NCBI GenBank assembly: GCA_964419255.1
Contig: CAYQOU010000014.1
Coordinates: forward strand, 5,063 to 69,062
Length of the DNA stretch: 64,000 nucleotides
Direction: 5' to 3'
Origin: CAZPHU01 sp964419255
GTDB taxonomy: Bacteria > Fibrobacterota > Chitinivibrionia > Chitinivibrionales > CAYFVL01
Every line of letters starts with the position of its first letter. Position 1 is the first letter of the stretch. The notes under the pieces were generated by a model, which saw only the letters and a list, made by a program, of their open reading frames with translations, did not search any database and was not told the DNA's origin. Shown here one piece after another: positions 17,454-24,430 of the stretch. The position numbers and the translations under genes were made by a program.

Positions 17454-17573
17454 AGTGGCCGAGTCGTGCAAACCCTTGAGCGCGGAATAGCCTCCTCAGG
17501 TTTTCCAAGATTGCACAAGCCCTTATGCTTTAAGGGATTGCGCATATAGTCGCGAGAAAATCGCTCAATTCAG
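17454..17573. repeat. Dispersed intergenic repeat, copy A
   Basis: About 120 bp that align in the same orientation with 31013-31155. The left block AGTGG..GA.TCG.GCAA..CCTTGA....GAATAG and the right block CAAGATTGC...TTGCGC...CGCGAGA.AATCGC.CAATT.AG are well conserved; the middle differs in length (about 15 versus 38 bp). A third, shorter copy of the right end is at 23511-23535. No coding potential is seen. Confidence 0.65.
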
Positions 17574-17724
17574 GTATATATTAAAGGAATATCCTTGATT
17601 CCTTTTCGAAATATAAAAGACGATTATGCGACATCGCTTCCGGGTACAATTATTTTATTAACGTTTCCTTTAATGTATTATTGTAACAAACAGTGTTTTG
17701 AAACGTCTTTTGTTCGTCTGACCT

Positions 17725-18798
17725 ATGACTAATTCACCACAACGTGCAAACGCACCTATTCTGCTGCCTGAAAGCTTTAATCGCGAATGGTTGGAACAAA
17801 ACCGTTCTCTTGTTAGCGGGCGCTCGGATGATCTCTACCTGGATTTTGGAAATACCAGACAGATCGATTCAGCGGCAGCCTCTTTTATCCAGCTGATCAG
17901 TCGTAAACTGCACAAAGCCGGACACACGCTAGTCATTATTAACATCTCCAAAGAGATGCTTTCGACTATTCATCAGTGGAATGCCAAAGCCGTTGAGCCT
18001 GAGGGGAAACAGCAGGAGGACAGCATTTTTGTGCGAGCCGGTGACGCATCCATAGGTTTCTATCATGAACTGATCACCGCATTTTCCATTCTCGTGGAAA
18101 TGATTTACTGGGGTACATTCGGTCTTCTGAAAAGACGCGACTTTCGCAAGGGGATACTGGGTGAGCAGATGTATCAGCTCGGATTCAGGGCACTGGGAAT
18201 TGTCGGGCTGTTGGCCTTCCTGATCGGTGTGGTTTTAGCGCTTCAAACAGCCATGCAGCTCAAAACATTCGGGGCGGATATTTTTCTTGCCCCTATGATC
18301 GGCATATCCATGATCCGCGAGCTTGGGCCGTTGATGACGGCAATTATTCTGGCCGGACGTACCGGAAGTGCAACAACCGCCGAGATTGCCACCATGGGGG
18401 TGCAGGAAGAGCTGGATGCCTTAAAGACGATGTCGCTCAATCCGATCCAGTTTGTAGTCGTACCAAAGTTCTGGGCCATTACCCTGACCATGCCCATGCT
18501 TTCTATTATCGCTACGGCCAGTGGCATTTTCGGGGGATATCTGGTGGCGGTATTCTATCTTCAAACGGCATCCAGTCTGTTTCTAAGTGAACTTGCCAAA
18601 AACATATATCTGCGGGATTTTATGGCCGGTTTTATAAAGTCCGTGGTGTTCTCCTGGTTGATCATCTGGATTGGATCTCACTACGGATTTAAGGTAAAGG
18701 GCGGAGCGGAAGAAGTTGGACGGGAGACAACGGCTGCCGTGGTGACCGGTATTTTTGTGATTATCATTGCAGATGCTGTTTTTTCTTTTATCATATGA
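17725..18798 (+). CDS. mlaE: MlaE-type lipid ABC transporter permease with N-terminal STAS domain
   Basis: Inner-membrane permease of the MCE/Mla lipid transport system that moves phospholipids between the inner and outer membranes. Residues about 1-105 form a STAS-like domain (LDFGNTRQIDSAAASFIQLI), the role MlaB plays as a separate protein in E. coli, here fused. The rest is the MlaE permease with the conserved GLQTAMQL-like region (VVLALQTAMQLKTFGADIF), ELGPLMTAIILAGRTGSATTAEIATM and about five membrane segments. At 357 residues it is longer than MlaE (about 260) because of the fusion. The start ATG has no clear ribosome site. First gene of mlaEFD-lipoprotein. Confidence 0.92.
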   Translation: MTNSPQRANAPILLPESFNREWLEQNRSLVSGRSDDLYLDFGNTRQIDSAAASFIQLISRKLHKAGHTLVIINISKEMLSTIHQWNAKAVEPEGKQQEDSIFVRAGDASIGFYHELITAFSILVEMIYWGTFGLLKRRDFRKGILGEQMYQLGFRALGIVGLLAFLIGVVLALQTAMQLKTFGADIFLAPMIGISMIRELGPLMTAIILAGRTGSATTAEIATMGVQEELDALKTMSLNPIQFVVVPKFWAITLTMPMLSIIATASGIFGGYLVAVFYLQTASSLFLSELAKNIYLRDFMAGFIKSVVFSWLIIWIGSHYGFKVKGGAEEVGRETTAAVVTGIFVIIIADAVFSFII

Positions 18799-18844
18799 GT
18801 GTGTCCATAAAACCTGGAAAGAGACATAAGAGGCAGAAACAAAT

Positions 18845-19642
18845 ATGGCTGAGCCGATAATAAAAACGGAAGATTTGATTATAAAATATGGTGAACGCAC
18901 CGTTTTAAACGGAATTTCGACCACCGTCTACCCTCGCGAAATACGGGTGATTCTAGGGACTTCCGGATGCGGGAAAACTACCCTGCTTAAGAGCATAATC
19001 GGCTTACTTGAGCCTTTCTCAGGCAGCGTACATCTTTTCGGCAATCTTCTGGGAGAGGCTGATTCCGATATAACGACAGAGACTCTCAAAAAAATCGGCG
19101 TCCTTTTCCAAAACGGAGCTCTTCTGGGAAGCCTTACCGTCGCACAGAATATTGCTTTGCCGCTTCAGATGCATTCGAGTCTTCCCGATGATATAATAGA
19201 AGAAATGGTACGGTTGAAGCTAAGACAGGTGGACCTTCCACATGCCTCGGACCTTTTTCCCGGAGAACTGTCAGGGGGCATGCGCAAACGAGCGGCCTTG
19301 GCACGGGCCCTTGCCATGGATCCGCCACTGCTTTTTTGTGACGAGCCTTCGGCCGGACTGGATCCGGTGACAGCCGCCGGCCTGGACGAACTTCTCTTAC
19401 GACTACGGGAGGTACTGGGTATCACAATCGTTGTAGTCACCCATGAGCTGCTGTCCATCGAAAGAATAGCTGATAATATTATATTCCTTCATAAGGGAGA
19501 GTTGCTCTTTGAAGGGAGCTACCGCGAGGCTCGTTCCTTTGAGAAGGGGCCAATTTATGACTTCTTTCAACAAAACGAACAGAAATCTTCTGGAACACAA
19601 TCGCAGCAAGAATCGTTTTTTCGTGTGGAGAATATACGATGA
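18845..19642 (+). CDS. mlaF: MlaF-type lipid ABC transporter ATPase
   Basis: Cytoplasmic ATPase that powers the Mla permease. Motifs in order: Walker A GTSGCGKTT, Q-loop FQNGALLGSL, signature LSGGMRKRAALARAL, Walker B LLFCDEPSAGLDP and the switch histidine in VVVTHEL. 265 residues is the normal size. It lies 46 bp after mlaE and overlaps mlaD by ATGA at 19639-19642, so the two are translationally coupled. Confidence 0.95.
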   Translation: MAEPIIKTEDLIIKYGERTVLNGISTTVYPREIRVILGTSGCGKTTLLKSIIGLLEPFSGSVHLFGNLLGEADSDITTETLKKIGVLFQNGALLGSLTVAQNIALPLQMHSSLPDDIIEEMVRLKLRQVDLPHASDLFPGELSGGMRKRAALARALAMDPPLLFCDEPSAGLDPVTAAGLDELLLRLREVLGITIVVVTHELLSIERIADNIIFLHKGELLFEGSYREARSFEKGPIYDFFQQNEQKSSGTQSQQESFFRVENIR

Positions 19643-20559
19643 GCATCACAAGAGCTCAACGAGCCCGGCTGGGCATGTTTATGATTAGTGGCGCAATCCT
19701 GATTGCGGTCTTTATCGCTATTCCGGTAGGCTTCAGCCTGACCAAACAGGAAAAGGTATACTACTCCTTTTTCCAAGAGGAGTCATCTCTCTCAGGGCTC
19801 GAACAGGGAGCGGATATCAAATTTAGAGGTGTTCCCATCGGAGAAGTCGCCGATATCACCTACAATCCAAGAGAAATCACCCGAATCAAAGTCAAGTTCA
19901 GGATCCAATCCGATTTCCCGGTGAAAGAGGATATGTATGTTCAGACGGGAATGATGGGTATAACCGGGCTAAAATATGTGGAGATAATGGGTGGCAGTGA
20001 CACCTCCTCACTGCTTCCGGAGGGTTCGATGATCGAATCAAAAGCAAGCCTTATGTCCACAATCACCGGCAAGACCGATGTACTCGTCGGAAAAGTCGAA
20101 CTTCTGCTAAATCATATCGTGGAGATCACAAACCCGGACAGTCTGGCCGCCATTAAGGAAATCGTGAACAATGTGGCCGGTATATCCGCGGATGTTCAAA
20201 CATTTGTCAGCGGCACAGCACCGGAGCTGAACAACATAACCACGGCAGCAAAATCTACTGTGCAGAAGATGGATTTAATTGCGAAGGATATCAAAAACAT
20301 TACCGATAATCTCAACCGGGGACTGGAAGCCGATCAGATGAAACAGATTTTGACATCCGTCGATTCCGCTGCACATTCAATGAAAAACATGTCGGAAGAT
20401 CTGGGGCTAACAATCAGGCAGACCCGGGAGGATTTTACCATTTCGATGGAAAATCTACGCGAGACACTGGAAAATGCAAACGAGTTATCCAAACAGCTTG
20501 CCGAAAATCCCTCACTTCTCATAAGAGGTGAACAACAGCGGGAGAGAATTATCCGATGA
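19639..20559 (+). CDS. mlaD: MlaD-type MCE-domain lipid-binding protein
   Basis: Inner-membrane-anchored periplasmic protein whose MCE domain forms a ring that channels lipid. An N-terminal anchor (MFMISGAILIAVFIAIPVGF) is followed by the MCE domain at about 38-120 (SGLEQGADIKFRGVPIGEVADI, GMMGITGLKYVEIMGG). A long helical tail follows (about 150-300; DVLVGKVELLLNHIVEI, DQMKQILTSVDSAAHSMK) that could form a coiled-coil needle. 306 residues is longer than E. coli MlaD (183) because of this tail. ATGA overlaps on both sides couple it to mlaF and to the lipoprotein gene. Confidence 0.93.
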   Translation: MSITRAQRARLGMFMISGAILIAVFIAIPVGFSLTKQEKVYYSFFQEESSLSGLEQGADIKFRGVPIGEVADITYNPREITRIKVKFRIQSDFPVKEDMYVQTGMMGITGLKYVEIMGGSDTSSLLPEGSMIESKASLMSTITGKTDVLVGKVELLLNHIVEITNPDSLAAIKEIVNNVAGISADVQTFVSGTAPELNNITTAAKSTVQKMDLIAKDIKNITDNLNRGLEADQMKQILTSVDSAAHSMKNMSEDLGLTIRQTREDFTISMENLRETLENANELSKQLAENPSLLIRGEQQRERIIR

Positions 20560-21191
20560 AAAAAGGCCGATATATACCAGTTATTCAGCTATTAGTGGTG
20601 TCGTTGTTTTTGATATTGGTAAGCTGCGCAAGTGTTCCGATAAAAAAGTACTATGTGATAAACTATGAACCCGAACCGATTGGAAATCGAAAGCATGATG
20701 CGCCCTATCCGTTTGTTATAAGGGTAAAGGATATGGATATCGAAGAGGCCTACAATCGATCACAGATTGTGTATCGAAAGAGTCCTTTTGAATTGCAGTA
20801 CTATTTTTACAGGGTATGGGCGGTGAAACCGGAAATTATGTTGACGGACCTCATCCACAAGCACATGGTATCAACCGGACTGGTCAGCCATGTAGTAAGA
20901 CGCTTTGACGAGGGAGCACGGCCGGATTACGAATTGACCGGCAGAATAGAAGCTATCGAGGAATATGACAGTGAAGATGTGTGGTTTGCGCACCTGGCTT
21001 TTCGTCTCAACCTGGTACGCCTGAAAGATAACCATACGGTCTACACACGACGGTTTGACAGCCGCAAACAGGTGTTTCAGAGGGAACCCGAATACGTCGT
21101 ACGTGAACTGTCGCGAATTATGGACATTCTGATGACACAGGCCATCCATGACATCGATGGTGTGCTGGCGAAGGAACATGGAGTGAATTAA
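20556..21191 (+). CDS. ABC-type transport auxiliary lipoprotein (PqiC-like)
   Basis: A 211-residue lipoprotein with signal LLVVSLFLILVSCASVPIKK; the lipobox is LVSC with the Cys near residue 24. The body (YYVINYEPEP early, IEAIEEYDSEDVWFAHLAFRLNLV later) resembles the auxiliary lipoproteins that accompany MCE transporters and are thought to dock the periplasmic ring to the outer membrane. The start overlaps the mlaD stop by ATGA. It ends 4 bp before the following frame. Good support from context, moderate from sequence alone. Confidence 0.8.
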   Translation: MKKGRYIPVIQLLVVSLFLILVSCASVPIKKYYVINYEPEPIGNRKHDAPYPFVIRVKDMDIEEAYNRSQIVYRKSPFELQYYFYRVWAVKPEIMLTDLIHKHMVSTGLVSHVVRRFDEGARPDYELTGRIEAIEEYDSEDVWFAHLAFRLNLVRLKDNHTVYTRRFDSRKQVFQREPEYVVRELSRIMDILMTQAIHDIDGVLAKEHGVN

Positions 21192-21243
21192 TCCTTTGCA
21201 TGATAAATTGAACACAGTAATTTCCTTCAGAGAAACAGATTAC

Positions 21244-23025
21244 ATGCAGACACATAAAACTACTAATATGTTTTTCCGCTCTTTATCTGCCCTGATGATT
21301 ATCGGGCTGATTTCATCTCTATTCGCCAGGCTCCCCGATGAGCTGCCGGGAGAAGAAATCAGTGAAGAGCAGTACATGAATTTCATTTATCCTCGCGACA
21401 GCATAGCCGCCATAGTTCCTTCGAGTTCGCCTTATTCGCCTACCTGGTTGGACAGCGCATCCGAAACCTGGGATGCTCCTTCGCTCAGTAAACAACTGGC
21501 GGAAGACGAGAAGAATACTCTCATGGGCATGGGATCCATTTTTGTCCCCACCATGAGCCCTGCGGACCTTGAGCCAAATATCGAGATCGTCGATTCAACC
21601 GGTGAAAGCGTCGAAAGCGGATTACCAGGAACAAAATACAGTGTCATGCCCGGCTCCTATTTTATCATGATGGGCAGTGGCCGCCACAATCAGAGAATCG
21701 TCCATAAAGTACAAGTCCAGGAGGGTGAGACGACTCCGGTTATTCCTACCTGGAGCGGCATTTCAATCGACGTGGTTGATCAGGATGGTCTCCCTTTTAG
21801 AGGAGAATATGAATTAGCTCGCATAGATAAATTTGAGCCTTACGGTCGTGGATTCGGCAGAGATCCTACACTTGGTGAAGAAGTACGGACCTGGATCGTA
21901 CGCCCCGGGGTATACAAAATATTTGGTGTCGGTGAAAGCTACAATACACTGACAAACTTTGTCACCGTTCGCCTTCTTCCAGGCGAATACGTGCGTTTCC
22001 TTCTAGTGATGAATAGTAACCAGATGAAAATTACCAGCGGCGGAAACGTCAACACCGAAATCAACCGAGAACTGACTTCAAACTGGGGATACGGTATAAA
22101 TGTCGGCGGAAGTGTCGGGATGAGTGGCGAAATCAACCATGAAACGGATTCTTCCAAAACAAGTACCTCCTTGACCATTCTGGTGAATTCTCGCCTCGAC
22201 TATAAACGTGGACCCATAGACTGGGATAATTACCTTCGACTCAACCAGTTGGCTGATTTTGAGAGCTTCGATATCAGCCGTATCGAAAGCGATATCGATG
22301 AACTTCGTATTAGCTCCATATTCACCTGGCGCTTTTTCCCCTGGTTTGGTCCGTACGGCAGACTGGAAATGGAGACGGGACTCTTTCCCGAATATGCTCG
22401 AGTACCCTCCGGTGAAGAGAATGATAATTACTATTTCGTAGAGACCTTTGAGGATAGTTCATACGCAGGCATCGATTCAAACAACAACAGCTATCTGCTG
22501 GAGCCGGTATTCTCTCCTTTCAATCTGGAGGCGGGAGCAGGAGCCAACATGAACCTCCTCAGTACAAGATATTTTGACGCCCGTTTTCTTACCGGATTGG
22601 GCCTCAGGCAGGAATACATCTGGGGACGGTCCGAAGTGCTCAGTGATACCAGTCTGAACGATACGCTGGAAAGTATAACCGGACTTGACGAGGAGAACTT
22701 TACGACTGTTCGAAATATCGATAAGAAGGTCACACGCCCTGAATTCGGGCCGGAAGCTGCCCTGAACCTGTCGATCAGACTCGGCCGCTACGCCTCTGTC
22801 GAAAGCGAACTTAAGGCTTTTTTTCCGATTGACCGGATGACCGATTCTAACAACGAGTTCCGTCCCGATTTGCGGCTGTATTCCACTTTGAGCTGGCGTC
22901 TTGCCCGTGCATTCACCGTCGACTATCAGTATGACTACGAGCTGCGCTGGCCTAATGAGGTTGAGGCTCGACAGAACATCAGCAGACATAACATTCTCTT
23001 GCGATACTCATACTCCAGCAGGTAG
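21244..23025 (+). CDS. Predicted outer-membrane beta-barrel at the end of the mla operon
   Basis: A 593-residue exported protein not assigned to a named family. The frame is open from 21196, but signal-peptide starts are at 21244 (MQTHKTTN) or 21268 (MFFRSLSALMIIGLISSLFA); I report 21244, which has AGAGAA upstream. After the signal come an acidic region, a domain with PGTKYSVMPGSYFIMMGSG, and many alternating polar/aromatic strands such as LRISSIFTWRFFPWFGPYGRLEMETG and the closing YQYDYELRW and HNILLRYSYSSR, typical of an outer-membrane barrel. It is 53-77 bp downstream of the transport lipoprotein on the same strand, so it may be the outer-membrane end of this lipid transport system. That link is inference from context. 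Confidence 0.7.
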   Translation: MQTHKTTNMFFRSLSALMIIGLISSLFARLPDELPGEEISEEQYMNFIYPRDSIAAIVPSSSPYSPTWLDSASETWDAPSLSKQLAEDEKNTLMGMGSIFVPTMSPADLEPNIEIVDSTGESVESGLPGTKYSVMPGSYFIMMGSGRHNQRIVHKVQVQEGETTPVIPTWSGISIDVVDQDGLPFRGEYELARIDKFEPYGRGFGRDPTLGEEVRTWIVRPGVYKIFGVGESYNTLTNFVTVRLLPGEYVRFLLVMNSNQMKITSGGNVNTEINRELTSNWGYGINVGGSVGMSGEINHETDSSKTSTSLTILVNSRLDYKRGPIDWDNYLRLNQLADFESFDISRIESDIDELRISSIFTWRFFPWFGPYGRLEMETGLFPEYARVPSGEENDNYYFVETFEDSSYAGIDSNNNSYLLEPVFSPFNLEAGAGANMNLLSTRYFDARFLTGLGLRQEYIWGRSEVLSDTSLNDTLESITGLDEENFTTVRNIDKKVTRPEFGPEAALNLSIRLGRYASVESELKAFFPIDRMTDSNNEFRPDLRLYSTLSWRLARAFTVDYQYDYELRWPNEVEARQNISRHNILLRYSYSSR

Positions 23026-23084
23026 CGGCCGATATCATGATGCATTCCGGCAGTTTTCCCCCGGAGTTATAAAGGAGTAGAGAT

Positions 23085-23438
23085 ATGCACTGTCCAAAAT
23101 GTGATGCAGATACCGAGAATATATCCTGTCAGCATATAACGGTAGACCGCTGCAAGCAATGCAAAGGAATCTGGTTTGACCTTTTAGAGCATGAAGAGTT
23201 GAAACAAATCAAAGGATCGGAATGTATAGATATCGGTGAGCCGGACACCGAAATCAACCAGGATATGCAGTGTCCCAAATGCAATGTCAATATGCTTTTG
23301 CTGTCCGATCCGGCTCATCCGCAGGTAGAGTTCCAGAAATGCCCCGTCTGTCATGGTGCTTATTTTGATGCGGGAAAATTCCGCCTGCTAAAAGAGAATG
23401 CTTTTAGCCGCCTCATCCGCTCCATCTTTAAACGATAG
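23085..23438 (+). CDS. TFIIB-type zinc-ribbon protein
   Basis: 117 residues with two zinc-ribbon halves: MHCPKC...DRCKQCKGIWFD and MQCPKCNVNM...QKCPVCHGAYFDAG. These match the zf-TFIIB family of small bacterial zinc-ribbon proteins, whose function is mostly unknown. A strong AAGGAG box precedes ATG 23085. It follows the barrel gene by 59 bp on the same strand and may share its transcript. The C-terminus is basic (SRLIRSIFKR). Confidence 0.85.
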   Translation: MHCPKCDADTENISCQHITVDRCKQCKGIWFDLLEHEELKQIKGSECIDIGEPDTEINQDMQCPKCNVNMLLLSDPAHPQVEFQKCPVCHGAYFDAGKFRLLKENAFSRLIRSIFKR

Positions 23439-23510
23439 AGCCGAAATTTATAGACAGGCTGAAAAAAACTATTTCGATTACTGAGCTATACTCTCGCGTT
23501 GAGTCGCGCA

Positions 23511-23535
23511 GAAGCGCTCAATTTGGACATTTTTT
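23511..23535. repeat. Dispersed intergenic repeat, partial copy C
   Basis: The sequence AGTCGCGCAGAAGCGCTCAA followed by TTTGG matches the right end of copy A (AGTCGCGAGAAAATCGCTCA then ATTCAGG) with small gaps, in the same orientation. Only this end is recognisable; the left block is absent. Confidence 0.4.
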
Positions 23536-23649
23536 CGGAAAATTTGAGAGCCTAACCGCACGAAAGTTTTAAGTGAAAGCACCTCTTTTCTTGTTTATTT
23601 GTTCACGTTCCCTTGTTTTTAAAATTGCTTGATTCTCGATTTTTCATTC

Positions 23650-23664
23650 TCCGGCTGTGCCGGA
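23650..23664. repeat. Short TCCGGC hairpin, copy 1
   Basis: TCCGGC-TGT-GCCGGA, directly after the stop codon of the GGGPS gene (23666). With the following CTTA it matches copy 2 at 41301-41315 at 18 of 19 positions. A 6-bp stem without a T-run, so unlikely to be an intrinsic terminator on its own. Confidence 0.5.
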
Positions 23665-23665
23665 C

Positions 23666-24430
23666 TTAAGTCGAATAATCGTTTATTTGCCGAGCGATTT
23701 TTTCCATCAAATCAACACCGCCCTCGGCGCGCAGAAGATTACCGGTGACGATGATATCGGCTCCCGCCTCCACCTTCTCGACAGCATCCTCAACCGACCG
23801 GATACCGCCTCCCACGATTATCGGTATATCTACAGTGGAACGAACCATCTTGATCATACTGGCTGGAACGCTTAGCTGTGCACCGCTCCCCGCCTCCAGA
23901 TATACCAGTTTCATCCCCATATACTGAGCTGCCAGTGCATGAGCAGCCGCTATCATAGGCTTGTTGCGCGGAAGCGGACGGGTATTGCTCATAAACTCCA
24001 CAGAACTGACACTACCCGATTCCACCAGCATGTATGCGGTGGACACAGGCTCTATTCCGATTTGTTTGATGAAAGGAGCACCCTTGACCTGTTCACCAAT
24101 AAGATTAACCGGATTTCGACCGGAAACCAGCGAGAGAAACAGTACCGCATCCGCATGCCGAGACAACTGTGTCGCGTCTCCGGGGAAAAGGATGACCGGA
24201 CGCTTGCCGGCATGTTTCTTTACGGTTTTCACAAACATATCGAAATGATTGGAATACAAGAGACTGCCACCGATAAGAATCGCGTGAACCCCCGCTTTAC
24301 ATGCATGGGTAACGATATCGGCAGCCTCGTCGGGTAAAAAGTCATCTGGATCGAGCAAAACCCAGTGCTGTTTTTCTTTGTCGGCAACTCGCCGGAGAAT
24401 CCCTCGCGACACTGAAGACTCTTGGTTCAT
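23666..24430 (-). CDS. Geranylgeranylglyceryl phosphate synthase / PcrB family
   Basis: Prenyltransferase that joins a polyprenyl diphosphate to sn-glycerol 1-phosphate through an ether bond, the first step of archaeal-type ether lipids. The 254-residue TIM-barrel protein shows WVLLDPDDF, AILIGGSLLYS, LFPGDATQLSRHADAVLFLS, the signature YLEAGSGA, IIVGGGIRS and IIVTGNLLR, matching the bacterial group II GGGPS. The frame can be read further upstream, but ATG 24430 overlaps the alaS stop as ATGA and begins the family homology, so it is the start. It is the third gene of recA-alaS-GGGPS. No sn-glycerol-1-phosphate dehydrogenase or second prenyltransferase gene is in the window, so the lipid product is unknown. 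Confidence 0.88.
   Translation of the reverse strand: MNQESSVSRGILRRVADKEKQHWVLLDPDDFLPDEAADIVTHACKAGVHAILIGGSLLYSNHFDMFVKTVKKHAGKRPVILFPGDATQLSRHADAVLFLSLVSGRNPVNLIGEQVKGAPFIKQIGIEPVSTAYMLVESGSVSSVEFMSNTRPLPRNKPMIAAAHALAAQYMGMKLVYLEAGSGAQLSVPASMIKMVRSTVDIPIIVGGGIRSVEDAVEKVEAGADIIVTGNLLRAEGGVDLMEKIARQINDYST

Larger units (their letters stand above)
17109..17724. other. Divergent intergenic region with dispersed repeat
   Basis: About 616 bp with no credible gene; a 64-codon minus-strand frame at 17204-17398 has no ribosome site and odd composition. It contains the zinc-gene promoter (17191-17219), copy A of the dispersed repeat (17454-17573) and the undetermined promoter of the mla operon. 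Confidence 0.55.

Noticed and set aside
23454..23665. Terminator for the zinc-ribbon gene
   Set aside because: A/T-rich but no stem followed by a T-run was found, so no terminator is called.
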